Of a DNA stretch of 64,000 bases, positions 24,406 to 35,127 are shown one piece after another. Under the pieces are notes generated by a model that saw only the letters and a list, made by a program, of their open reading frames with translations, had not been told where the DNA came from and ran no database searches. The stretch lies in contig OZ007575.1 of NCBI GenBank assembly GCA_963931925.1, positions 30,189,744 to 30,253,743 of the forward strand. The letters run 5' to 3'. The position numbers were made by a program, and so were the translations under genes. This stretch comes from Onchidella celtica (taxonomy: Eukaryota; Mollusca; Gastropoda; Systellommatophora; Onchidiidae). Position 1 is the first letter of the stretch. Every line of letters starts with the position of its first letter.

Positions 24406-25486
24406 CCCTTTCGATTCATATAGGACATACGCCGTACGTCCCAGGAATAAACAACTTATTGTGCTGGGCTGTACAACAACGTACGTCTCGGAAGAAAACG
24501 AAACCCCCGTTCCCATACACCCACAGGACGTAGGCCGTACGGCCTTTCTTTTTTGCCATAGTCGTAATTTGGTGTATGCTATCCGCTATGCCAGGTGTCA
24601 TATGTTGTACATTGGTGAAACGGGACGTCAGCTTCATACTCGGTTTCGGGAGCACCTCCGTAACACTGAAACTCAAAATGGAAAGCCTGTTTCTGTCGAT
24701 TTTAATCGACCAGACCATGAGCCATCCAATGACATTCAGATTCTGGGGCTCAAGTCATATCACGCAGGCGCTGATGTACGCTTTGAGACCAAACAACGTT
24801 TAATTTTCCAGCTCGGCACTATCACTCCCCATGGCATCAATGTCCAACATTGCCTTTGATGATTCCACTGTTGTCAATATCAATATATTTATTTATTGTT
24901 CTTCTTCTTCTTCTTTTTTTAAAATTTATTATTTTATTTATCTTTTTTTTTTTTTTAATTAATATTTTTTCTTAATCTCTTTCTCTTTTCCTTTACTGCG
25001 ACTCCCGACATTGCACACCATCCCTGTCTTGTGCTCTGGTGCACTATGTGGCGCCTTCATCTTGGTTACTAACCAAATGCGTCACTTCGAGCTTCCATGC
25101 ATTTGGCAGACGGACATGCTTTGGTGCTGCTAACGAAGCAAGAACTCGCAGTTAAGTCGCTTGTTTCGCTTCGTTTCTATACATTTCCTGTTGAAATCTT
25201 TTACTGTTCGATTTTTTTGCACTTGAAACAGGCGAAAGCCAAAAATTTTGTGTATTTTCTGTCTTCTCTTTAGTTTGCTTTGTATTGTTTGGGTTTTATT
25301 TCTCACGCAGGGTTTCGCAACATACAACCTTTTCTTTTTGCCCAATTTTGACTTTGCTTATAGCCCTGCTGCAACCGCACAGTTTATCTGTGTTTTTTAT
25401 GATGTTTCGTCAGCCTTTCTTTGAGCAGTTATAACTCTTCTGATTACAAAGTTTATGAGTTCTGACTAGAAAAATTAGCGAAAGGG
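24406..25486. mobile_element. TTAA-flanked piggyBac-type element carrying a Penelope fragment
   Basis: The ends are CCCTTTCG (24406-24413) and its inverse CGAAAGGG (25479-25486), each abutted by TTAA (24402-24405 and 25487-25490). TTAA duplication with CCC...GGG termini is the piggyBac signature. Just inside the left end are palindromic CGCCGTACG / GGCCGTACGG motifs. The 1,081-bp unit holds no piggyBac transposase. Its middle contains a Penelope-type GIY-YIG coding fragment (24541-24859) and a T-rich 3' region. Part of that region (about 25120-25350) recurs inverted at 34137-34360. Whether the Penelope piece inserted into the MITE or was carried by it cannot be settled here. Confidence 0.72.
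24541..24859 (+). pseudogene. Penelope-like element GIY-YIG endonuclease fragment
   Basis: The frame contains LVYAIRYARCHMLYIGETGR, an arginine-bearing LHTRFREH helix and KPVSVDFNRPDH. It ends ...QLGTITPHGINVQ, the usual C-terminus of Penelope-like retroelements whose C-terminal domain is a GIY-YIG nuclease. The first GIY element is VYA, YIG is intact and the catalytic Arg (RFREH) is present. The reverse transcriptase that should precede it is absent. Upstream codons in the same frame derive from piggyBac-type end sequence. This is a 5'-truncated copy with a still open domain. Confidence 0.82.
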
Positions 25487-25630
25487 TTAAATTACAAATA
25501 TACGGCAAAAGATGATCTAATCCTTTGTCATGCAAAAGAACAGGAACCATGCTACATCCATTCATATTTTTTTGTCAACTGTAAGAGGAGAATGGTACCG
25601 CAGAGATCAAAATTTCCACAGCTGACCTAC

Positions 25631-25717
25631 CTGGCGGACAACGAAAAGCGTTTCCCCAGCAGTAAAACTGAGTTCTCCATTACTGTCATCTCCATCAAAA
25701 TCATACAGACAACTGGC
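25631..25717 (-). CDS. SH3 exon (N-terminal half of the domain)
   Basis: 87 nt, 29 codons, phase 0 at both ends. The acceptor is TTTCAG before GCC, and the donor GTAGGT follows CAG. Confidence 0.82.
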
Positions 25718-28700
25718 CTGAAATGAAGGAAAGCGAGACAAAGTGAACAATCTATCATTCATATTTTTATGAAATAAAGCTGCATTTAGGTACTTTTCAC
25801 ACTGATGAAACTCAAATAAAATGGTCGTAACTGGAAGACTGACCCAAGTTTTTAGAATAAAATATACAAGTTCCAGTTCCATACACTCTATGCTGAAATG
25901 CTGGACCATGTTTGGTATGAGAAATATCAGCATGGTCAGGACATGCTGAAATATCAATTATCAACTACTCTTTTGAGCGTTATTTACAAAATAAAAAATT
26001 ACAGTTTTGAGAAAATTTTGCATCAACTTTATGAACTCCCAGGATGCACACAATGAGTAAAGCCCGCTGACTGGGTTAGTGACCTAATTCACAGGGAAAC
26101 TTATCTGGGTCAGTGCTCCTTGCTGACATATTATATAGTACAGCTATGATTTGTTTTGATTGGCACACTGGGACTCCCAATCATGATGAAAACATTTCTG
26201 TTATGCATTATCACACTGGATTGCAACAAAATCTTTGCCTCTATCCAATGATCTGACTTATGATACCAAACTAACAGCTATAATTTCCTTGAGAAGGAAT
26301 CATGATAACTAGCTATGTCCCCAATCCCTAAATGAATGGCTTCATCCAGATTGGCACATACTAATGAGCCTTCGTGAGTATTTGGGGTTAGCTAGATGAT
26401 GACCAGTTTAGGAGAAAATATATGTTGAACAACAGTTCGCATATATATGTTTAAGTTCAAGTTAAGTTTATTGTAGGCCTGGTGGCCAATTCAAAAACAC
26501 ACAGGAATCATGTGAACAATCTTAGAAAACATTAAACAAACAAACAAACAAACAAAATGCATGGTCGTTCACTCTCTCCGCTCCCTGCAGCATTTATACA
26601 CTTACTTATTATAGTATACAATCAAATACAACTTGTAATTGCAAGCAACAGTCATCATTTTCAATCCCTCCCCCCCCCCCCCCTTCCCCTACATAACCGA
26701 TCTTTCCTCACCTTTATCTGTTGTAAATTTACTACAATTGAAAATATCACTATAATTTATTCTTTCACTCGAAGATGAATTTAGTTTTCAGACTTCGCCA
26801 GGAGAAGTCACAAAGCGACATTATTGTATTCGGTTAGAACTTTATGGCAAAACAGTGCAAACAAATGTAGTTCTCTATCGTGCATCGACGACAGAAAACG
26901 TATAAGCTTAAACATGCTTGGTCTAACAAGTAGCCAAGACGGTAAAAACTGTTTCCTTATATCTTTGAATTTTTTGCAAGTTAGTAACACGTGAAATTCG
27001 TCCTCCAATTCATTACAGGTCTCACATAATCTCATAACGTACTCCAATTTAGGCCTCTGCCACCTTCCCCTCTCCACCATAAAGTTGTGAGAGCCCAATC
27101 TTATCTTTGCTATGGCTATCCTTAAATGCTTCTGCTTTACTTCATGTAAGTAATTTTCTGAGTAAAATTCAACAGCTAAATGTCTATATATAGCCGATTC
27201 TCACTTAAATGCTCTATGTCACTTCGACATGTTGGTTGAAAATTGTCACGTGGACGTTGTTCAAATTCAGATAAAAACAACGAAGTTTGATTAACCTTTT
27301 TGCTTTCCCAGATGTATCCAAATCCAGATTTCTCCAGTATTTTCTTTAACAGTGAAGCCCAGTTAATTGTACTTGTGTTGTTTCCTGTGGCTGATAATAA
27401 TCTGCTATAAGACTTTTTAATGGTACTATTGTCGTCTAAGCCTAATATTTTAACCCAGAATTTCATTAGTCTAACCTGACGGTCAATTTTTAGAGGATAA
27501 ACTCCCAATTCAAAATATATAAAAGCATTTGGGGTTGTTTTTCTTACACCTAGAATAGACTTCAGAAATGTGAGATGGGCTCGCTCAATGGGCCAAGCTT
27601 CAGCAAATCCCCAGATTTCACAAGCATATAAAAGTATAGGCTTTATTAATGTATTGAATAGTCGTAGCTGTAACGAAGGACTCAGCTCTGGATTTTTATG
27701 CAAATAAGCCTTCAAACCAAATAAAGCTCTCTGTGCTTGATCCACTAGTGCCTGTATACCTTTAGAAAATTTACCTGTACTACTAAATATAAACCCAAGG
27801 TACTTGAAGGAACTAACGGTTTCCAGAGTTATATCATTGTACATCCATCTATCCCGCACGCCAGGCTTCCCTCCCTTGCTGAAAACCACACACTTTGTCT
27901 TACCAGTATTAACAGTCAAACCCCACCCATTACAATATCCATTCAGAGCATTCAAACCTTGTTGTAGTCCTTGCCTACTATCGCTAAATAAGACCATGTC
28001 ATCTGCGAACATCAGTATCATTATCAAACATTCTTCTTATATGTACACCCTTGACATCTTTTGCAGACAACCAATCATGCAAGTCATTAATAAACATCGA
28101 GAATAAAAAATGGCGACAAAGATTCACCCTGAAATAGTCCTACATTTGACGATGGATGCTACACCTTTGGATAGTGTGAGAAGAGCTTTTGAAAGCTTAG
28201 ATTTTGTGATTCAGTCGAATATTGATGTAACAGTTTCTGGAGAGAAATCAGTGGGAGGTCATTCACATTCATTTACTTCTATTATTCATGGCCAGAACCT
28301 CCAAGCAAATCACCTTTTTAACTTTCATACCTTAAAATGTTGATGACTGATAGCTCAACTCTAAATGGAATAATTATAAGGATGACTTCTATAGAAGTTT
28401 TGGCCAAAGCCTTAAGGGGCTGCCCAGCTGAATTGAAGAATGGACAACAACAGATAATCATGAATGTATTTAGAAGCTTGCAACTGGTTATACTAGCCCT
28501 CATACTATGATAGGTGCGCCATCACAGTGCCATGTTCCCAAGCATCCGCAGCGCTCACAGTGAAAATATGGATCGCCAAGTATGGGGCAGAAGCTGTGAA
28601 TTCACGATTCAAGTCACTGTTCTCTTTGAGCCATTGCTACAGTCGTATTGCTCACTTTATCGCTTCTAAATTTAAAGGCATTGTGACAGGAACATGTTTA

Positions 28701-31309
28701 CGGAATCACGAAAACTCAGCTGTCAGTTTGGAATCATAAGTCAGATCATTGGTTAGAGACTGACAGACTAAGATTTTGCTGGTTAATTCATTATCATGGG
28801 TGCCAGCAACGGAGCCATCTGAAACCTGAAAATCACTTTGACCAAATCAGCCAAACCTGAAGTCGCAGGCACCGAGCAACGTAGTGATAAGATAACATTA
28901 ACAGACCTACCAACTAAATGACACCTAAATCGCGTACAACAATGCCGTATAATGACAATTTTCAAATATGTATCAGAGAACAAAATACTTGACACGTCAC
29001 AATAACGTACCACAGTTACTAAGTATTGGTGCACACCTATAACTTTCCTTGTGCATTTAAAATGTGTGACTGCAGCAGTTTTTTGTTCTATAAGATGAAG
29101 ATTATTTCCTAGAGTTATATCTGAATGTGGGAAACATTCTCAAAAAAGTTTGTAAAACATATCACAAACACCCAACGGACAATACATGTAACCATGGCTT
29201 TTGTGCATGTTTATTAATTATATTCGTGTCCCTTGAGCCAATAAAATAAATCATCCTGTTGTCTCCCTTTCAATTCAACACAGCTAAGCTGGGTTTTCCT
29301 TTGTACGGAAATAGAAACGGCAACGGAAACGTCAAAAACCCGTCAAGTAGTGAAATAGAACTACATGTACATGTACTTGATGGAGGTTTGACGTTTTCGT
29401 TTCGGTACACATGAAAACAAGGTTTGAGCAATATGCCGTTGCTTGACTCGCACTGCTTACGACCCCCCGTGGTTATAATAGAAGCGTCAGACCTATACTG
29501 CTATAGGGCAGCCTCATTCACCCTTGGTGTATAAGAACTGTTTATTGGACTGAATGAAGTGAAATCCGGCTATGCCGATGATATAGACGCCGGAAAACTA
29601 TTTTTAAAAAAGTAGAACAATCTGAGGCGGACCCCTTCAGGCCGTTATAAACTAAAGCATCTGTCATCGGGTTGATCTAGTACAATGATTAGTAGCCGTA
29701 CAACGTGTTTCGGTACAGATCTAGGGGCATGCTCGACCTTGACCTAGATTCCAGGTATTTGCGTAACAGTAGTAACACGTCAAGTCAGTCCGCACAAAAT
29801 GTTCACAGTACACACGGAACCAAGCAACCGGGTACCGGTATTCCAAACGAAAGCATCCATCGTCAATCGATAATAGAAGTTCCTTGATCTACCATTGCAG
29901 GCGTCTAAAGCATTAATTCTGGCGTAGGCCTGACACACGAGATGAAGTCAGCGCAACACATAAGTCCACTCAAACGATACGCGGTACAAGCGGGTCTTGA
30001 CCGGACACAATACGTGACCCTGTGACCCGTTGGTCACTTTTAAGTTCGCGTTATTGTCAGCGCGATGAAAAACTGTTGATGCGTGTGAAGCTCTTGATCT
30101 AAAACTGCGAATCAACCAGAACACGACGGTAGCCCTATGTTGACGATACGCCTTCGGACACGGTGAATGCTAAAAATAAGCGCAAAGTAGGCCGACATCT
30201 CGAACGCACACTTGCTCTTTTGTGTTTTGAATAACCAGGTGTTTTGTTTGTTTTTTTTTTCAATTCTTCACATCACGAAACTGGAAATTTTTTTTGGAGA
30301 CATAGCGAAACCGGAAATCCGGTATATACCGGAGGTCTGGCACCCATGCATTATCAAGCGTGATAAGGCATAGCAGCGAATGTTTTCATACCGATCAATA
30401 AAAACCGAACCACGTGGACAGCGTTTGTGGTCATCGCATAGCGGCACGGGTCAGTGACCCCAGATAAGATTCTCCATGAGTAAGGTCACTGACCGTGCAG
30501 CGGGCTTTACGGGTAGCGTGCGGGGTATGGGTTAACATGTCTATGTCACAATGCCTTTGATTTAGAAGAGATACAGCGAACAATAACACGGTGGTTACGT
30601 CTCAAAAAGGTCAGTGACCTGATGCGTAAAAATACGGCATGCACGTGGCGCGGTCAGCTGGATCTTGCCGACTTTTGCCGCCCGTGCGGCATGAGCGCTT
30701 GCGAAACATGGGCGGCAAATGCGCAGGGTGAGAGTTAAAGAACAGCCTAAGAAATAATTTAAAAAGAACGAATAGGGCCTAGATCTAGATCTACATTTAA
30801 AATTGAGCATGGATCTAAATTATTTCCTTCAAAATCTACACACATCTAGTCTAGATCTATCAAACTTAGTCCATCTCTAGTTCTAAATCTACGCCTCTGA
30901 TTCTGAATGTTTGTTGAACACAATAACTGAGACATTTACTCATAGAACAAACTTCTTCTGAATGTCATAACATAAAAAATGCTCCTGTGATCTCACTCAG
31001 AGTGCAGAAACATATAATTCACAAATCCCAGAGAGGCGTGTCATGAAGTTCTGCACAGCACCACCAGGCAGTGTCAGTACAACGACACTGTCTACAGAGT
31101 CTGCTAGAGATAGACTAGATCGTGTCACCAAGAGGTGACATGGACGAATCGCTATCTTACTGCAGGATCGCGTCGAGATTTTATCAGTTCTGAGCATGAA
31201 TTTAATGGACATAATTAATTGAGGTGTTCAAAACACTCTACGCAGGAATTCCTCCATGATATTTCGTTTGTTTGTTTACTATCCTTCAGTTTACCTGAAT
31301 CTCCGCCAT
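25631..31309 (-). CDS. SH3-domain protein, first two coding exons (SNX9/18/33-like?)
   Basis: A start exon (31295-31309) joins in phase 0 to an SH3 exon (25631-25717). The product begins MAEIQ-ASCLYDFDGDD and runs through the SH3 ALYDF-like motif (CLYDF), the acidic RT loop and GELSFTAGETL. It ends VVRQ just before the position where DxGxGW would follow. An SH3 domain at the extreme N-terminus with this GELSF...V-x-R-Q pattern recalls SH3-PX-BAR sorting nexins (SNX9/18/33), which act in endocytosis and membrane remodelling. That family call is inference; only half of the SH3 domain is visible. Later exons were not found and may lie left of the window. The 5.6-kb intron holds a decayed LINE in the same orientation. 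Confidence 0.72.
26448..28140 (-). mobile_element. Decayed LINE, 5'-truncated
   Basis: Read on the minus strand, reverse transcriptase remnants (28137 down to 26808) are followed by a 3' UTR. The UTR ends in CCTACAATAAACTTAACTTG and an ACTTAA-type tail near 26450, a common invertebrate LINE ending. Multiple frameshifts show it is old. It lies in the first intron of the SH3 gene, in sense orientation. Confidence 0.78.
26808..28137 (-). pseudogene. Reverse transcriptase remnant of the intronic LINE
   Basis: The pieces in order are GLFQGESLSP (about 28100-28137), a frameshift into SMFINDLHDWL, another frameshift into LMFADDMVLFSD (active site FADD), then the thumb region with SSFKYLGFIFSS and LLYACEIWGF. 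A stop near 27176 is followed by a shift into the C-terminal zinc-knuckle-like region CETCNELEDEFHVLLTC (C-x2-C...H...C), which ends at 26808. At least three frameshifts are evident, so it is inactive. Confidence 0.85.
28141..31294. other. Rest of the SH3-gene first intron
   Basis: Apart from the MITE at 29288-29425 I see no element with defined ends. The stretch at 29.6-30.8 kb is richer in CG dinucleotides than its surroundings. CTAGAT motifs cluster at 30780-30870. Confidence 0.45.
29288..29425. mobile_element. Small MITE, copy 1
   Basis: About 138 bp with imperfect inverted ends of roughly 45 bp. The left end has GGGTTTTC, TGTACGGAAA and GGAAACGTCAAAAACC; the right end, inverted, has TGTTTTCATGTGTACCG and AAACGTCAAACC. 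A related copy of about the same length is at 33568-33704. No target duplication was clear, so the superfamily is unassigned. Confidence 0.6.
31295..31309 (-). CDS. Start exon encoding MAEIQ
   Basis: ATGGCGGAGATTCAG, followed by donor GTAAAC, with AAG before the ATG. Phase 0, matching the SH3 exon. A coding exon of five codons cannot be found by open-frame search. The support is that MAEIQ+ASCLYDF resembles the starts of other N-terminal SH3 proteins. Confidence 0.6.
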
Positions 31310-33230
31310 CTTGAATCAGCTGCTTACGTCGTGCCACCTGTTGGTTTTATGGTTGGATACCAGGGGCAAGAACTCTCGTATAAATGATTGCGAAATCGGG
31401 GTGGCCCAGAGAATAATTTAACTGTTCTAGTTCTATCTTTAGTTCTTTGGTGTGGCCTCACACAGACGTGTCCGTGACTGTTCTTAAAAAATGTAAGAAG
31501 GAGCAGCAGTTGCCAGTTAATGCGCACGTGGTTATTCAATGTCGCAATGCAAAGAGAATGGCCTAAATCCTGGGCAGAATTTTCAGATGCAGTATAGGAA
31601 CATTTGATATTTATTCCATTCCCAGTTCTTCTCTACCCTCCTATGAAAACTCATTTTTCTTGAAATCTGTGTTTCGTTCACTGGAGAAAACAACAACAAC
31701 AAAATACTCCTCTTCAGGACATCTCCTATTGCTGCGGACCTCTCGCTCTCTCTCTCTCTCTGTCTCTCGCCCTCTCTCTCTCTCTACTCTTCCACGCTCT
31801 TTCTCTCAGCTCTCTAAAGCTCAGGACTTTCAGAATACACTTTCTTTCGTCTTTTTCTCAGTTCTTGTCTCTCATAGTCATGTTCGTTCCTTCCCTTTCT
31901 TTCAACTCTGCGTTTCGTTCACATTTTCCCCAATTGTCCATCAACCGTGTGTCGCCAACTCTATTTTTCCTTCTGAATTAATCGTCGACTGGAAAGCTTT
32001 ACATTACATGTATTTTGATTCTTGTCACTGTTGTCCAGCCTCATTATGTTTACATAAGACGTGTCTGATATTTAGGTTAAGATGTTGCTGATGTTAACTG
32101 CTTCCAATTTCTGGCAGTACCATAGGCTAGAACGTACCTCCACAGCTGATGTTCTTTCCTGTCAGTTTTACACATATGTGATGAATAAAGGATATACCTA
32201 TACAGTACTAAAACATGGTGATAAATCTTTGCTTTCATCAGTTTTGACCCTTCATTCAACAAGGAACAGACCATGAGATTAACTTGTTTTACATGTAAAT
32301 ATGCCAAAAAAACACAGTATTGATAATAATGTATATTATTACGTTATCTATTTATTTACTTTAGTTAAAAGCAAAAGGTATGATGTTAATTGTTATGGAC
32401 AACAGCTCTGTGTCAATTCAACTTGCCGGCTCCAAGACCACCGGTCAAACATCAAATGTAATCAACACAGAGGTGATAATATCAACTTTTACATGGGTAC
32501 AAATCACACACATTCACGCACACACACCTACACACATACAGGTACACACCCACACTCACGCCACACACACACACACAGTGTAAGGTTTGGCACAAAGTTA
32601 AACTGTGGCAAAAGAGAGATCAGAGAAAGGGAAAGAGAGGCAGACAGAAAGAGGGGAGGGGGGTGAGTGAGAGAGAGTAAGAGAGAAAATGAGAGAGAGA
32701 GAGAGAGTTGGTTGTGTTTACCAAAGCCCAAGTTCGAAACGGCCAACCAGAAAACTAAAAAAATGTTTCTAAATAAAGTGTAAAAGTTTTGTTTTCTTTC
32801 AAACGTGAAATTTCTTGTGAAATACATACTACATTAATTTTTAACTTTTTAGAGATGAGGCAGCTACACACAGTCTTGGAAAAGACAGCTCTGAATTTGT
32901 ATCTCCTAGGATCAGGCCTGGATTAACCATTAAGCAAAATAAGCATGTGTTTATGGCATCAAGGGAAGGTGGGACACCACAGGAAAAGGATAAAGGGGAT
33001 ACCAGAGATAAATTTTGCATCGCCACTTTTTACACAAATATTGACAAAGTAGAAACTCAGATGAGCAGGAAAGGAGAGGTGTACAAAGAAATGGCGGACA
33101 TATTTTCTAGTTTAACTGATGTACCCGGTACTAAATAAAGCAACTGCCTCATCTACAGAAACTGATAGATACTCGCAATGTTGTCACAAACCAATCGATG
33201 CTAAGTCAGATGACTTAAAAACAGCCCTTA
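31310..33230. other. Intergenic, no gene recognised
   Basis: Holds CT repeats (31738-31806), an ACAC stretch (32505-32580) and a GA repeat (32622-32708). The sequence just right of 31309 would include the promoter and 5' UTR of the SH3 gene, but no core promoter motif stands out. Confidence 0.4.
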
Positions 33231-33494
33231 ATGAAAACCGTGCTCGTTATTGCCTTAGTTTTTGGGACTTGCAACTCCGTGATAGTCGCTACAGGATTTG
33301 CTCACCCTTTAGTCCCAGGTTTCAATGTCAATGCCAAGTATTACAATCTACACAATTCAGTGTCCTCGCTTTTATTCATCGCCCTCACCTTCAGTTCCTT
33401 GGTAAATATAATAGTGTACTACAAGACCAGTTCCAAATACAAAGAAAGGTTACAATATATTTTCTACTGCTTTCAGTCAAAGATTGGATCATAA
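33231..33494 (+). pseudogene. GPCR fragment, TM6-TM7 and tail
   Basis: The frame reads KTVLVIALVFGTC (TM6 start) and an extracellular loop. TM7 follows as LLFIALTFSSLVNIIVYYKTS, whose NIIVYY occupies the NPxxY position, then KYKERL of helix 8 and a stop. This is the C-terminal third of a class A GPCR. The first five helices are not found upstream in any frame, and the preceding frame (DDLKTALNE) looks shifted relative to this one. It is most likely a broken receptor copy, less likely a 3' exon. It is not similar enough to the receptor at 39.1 kb to call it a recent duplicate. Confidence 0.6.
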
Positions 33495-33567
33495 AGCAGA
33501 GCAAGAACAAGAGACCCTATCACTCCATCCACATGAAAGTTTTGTGTTTCTCGAGGGTTTCACATTC

Positions 33568-33704
33568 AGCTGCGTTTTCATGTGTGCGGCAGTCAAAAGA
33601 AACAGTGTTTCCATGTTTACTCATGAAAACATTCTTTCTGTATCACTACTTGTCGGGTTTTTGACGTTTCCGCTGCCGTTTCCGTACACATGAAAACCCA
33701 GCTT
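33568..33704. mobile_element. Small MITE, copy 2
   Basis: About 137 bp. The right end, inverted (AGCTGGGTTTTCATGTGTAC...GAAACGTCAAAAACCCG), closely matches the left end of copy 1 (29288). Its own left end reads AGCTGCGTTTTCATGTGTGC. It lies just beyond the GPCR fragment. Confidence 0.6.
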
Positions 33705-33971
33705 TAGATTGTTCAACCTCTGTTCTTGATTTTACTGTTGCATGCCAGTTGTCTGACTGTCCCACCCGTGGCCAAGGGAGCTTATTTTAAATGGTCCCCC
33801 AAAGATCTCAGAACTGAACCAAAAAAAAAAAAAAAAATTAACATACGTTTTTACCACCACTTATAGGGGAATTTGGTACAGTTTTTCAGTCATTACTAAG
33901 ATGTTTTAGGTGAGCAAAACTGTCTCAAGGCGTGCACTTTGAACTGATTCGAGACTTGAAATAGAGTTGGA

Positions 33972-34762
33972 CTAGATGACCTACCGGGCATTTCCCGGAA
34001 TAAACAATCATGTGCCCCCCCCCCCCTCTCTCTCTAGTATAATAAAAGTACTAAACTACAGTCTTGATTCAGAACTCATGCGCACCACAACATTACGCAC
34101 CAAACTGAACGCTTGATACGGTTACTTTTTATGACATAGTCAAAATTGGGCAAAAAGAAAAGGTTGTATGTTGCAAAGCCCCGCGTGAGAAATAAAACCC
34201 AAACAATACAAAGCAAACTAAAGAGAAGACAGAAAATACACAAATTTTCGGCTTTCGCCTTTGTCAAGTGAAAAAAATGAACAATAAAAGACTTCAACAG
34301 GAACGAAGTGAAACAGTTTACTTAGCTGCGAGTTCTTGCTTCGTTAGCAGCACCAAAGCACGTCCCGGCCCCACAGTTTTTCTGTGGTTTTTATGATATT
34401 TCGTACTTTTTATGACATGCACGATCCCTCTCTAGTAAAATAAAAGTAATAAACTGCAGTCTTGCTTCAGAACTCATGCGCACCACAACATTACGCACCA
34501 AACTGAACATTTGATACGGTTACTTTTTATGACATGCACGGTACTATATATTAAGAAACAAACATGCAAAAATACAGATGTTACATAGCAATAAACATTG
34601 TTATTTTTTAAAAATACATGCTTGAAGTAAACAACTTTTAATTATAGCCATCATCTTCCTTATCTCAATTGCCACCTTCCTGCCAAATTTAAGGCCTGAA
34701 GAGTGTATAGTTTGGTCAGTTAGTCATGCCAAAGGTTGCAAGTTACTGAAATATATAATAGA
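33972..34762 (-). mobile_element. Helitron-like element, copy 2 (tandem pair, with insert)
   Basis: On the minus strand it runs from TCTATTATATATTTC (34762 downward) to hairpin CCGGG-aaatg-CCCGG-like sequence and CTAG-3' at 33972, next to A/T flank at 33971. Compared with copy 1 it has gained about 320 bp: an internal block is repeated and a Penelope-tail-like segment (34137-34425) sits between the repeats. Its 5' TC directly abuts the CTAG of copy 3. Confidence 0.75.
34137..34425 (-). repeat. Penelope 3'-region segment inside the Helitron copy
   Basis: The reverse complement of roughly 34137-34360 matches about 25120-25350 (GCTGCTAACGAAGCAAGAAC, GCGAAAGCC, GTATTGTTTGGGTTTTATTT, AACATACAACCTTTTCTTTT). 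The adjoining CACAGTTTtTCTGTG hairpin and TTTTTATGAT block (34372-34405) appears in the opposite relative orientation to 25380-25410, so the two copies differ by an internal inversion. Confidence 0.65.
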
Positions 34763-35126
34763 CTAGATGAGCTACCTGGCATTGCCGAGAACAAACAATC
34801 ATGTGATACCCCCCCCCCTCTCATATAATAAAAGTAATAAACTACAGTCTTGCTTCAGAACTCATGCGCACCAGAACATTACGCACCAAACTGAACGCTT
34901 GATATGGTTACTTTTTATGACTTGCACGGTACTATATATTACGAAACAAACATGTAAACATTGTTATTTTTGTTAAAATACATGCTTGAAGTAAACGACT
35001 TTTAATTATAGCCATCATCTTCCTTATTTCAATTGACACCTTCCTGCCAAATTTAAGGCCTGAAGAGTGTATAGTTTGGTCAGTTAGTCATGCCAAAGGT
35101 TGCAAGTTACTGAAATATATAATAGA
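34763..35126 (-). mobile_element. Helitron-like element, copy 3
   Basis: On the minus strand it starts TCTATTATATATTTC at 35126 and ends CTAG at 34763-34766. The 3' hairpin is slightly decayed (CTCGGCAATGCCAGG). It is shorter than copy 1 and head-to-tail with copy 2 with no base between them, as expected of rolling-circle elements inserting beside an existing end. Confidence 0.75.
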
Positions 35127-35127
35127 G

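Noticed and set aside
28110-28343. 77-residue plus frame starting MATKIHPEIV
   Set aside because: Its first part is antisense to the LINE RT remnant (GLFQGESLSP on the minus strand); the rest has no splice or domain support.
32947-33138. Upstream exon of the GPCR fragment
   Set aside because: The frame is hydrophilic with no membrane helix and does not match TM1-TM5 of any receptor pattern.
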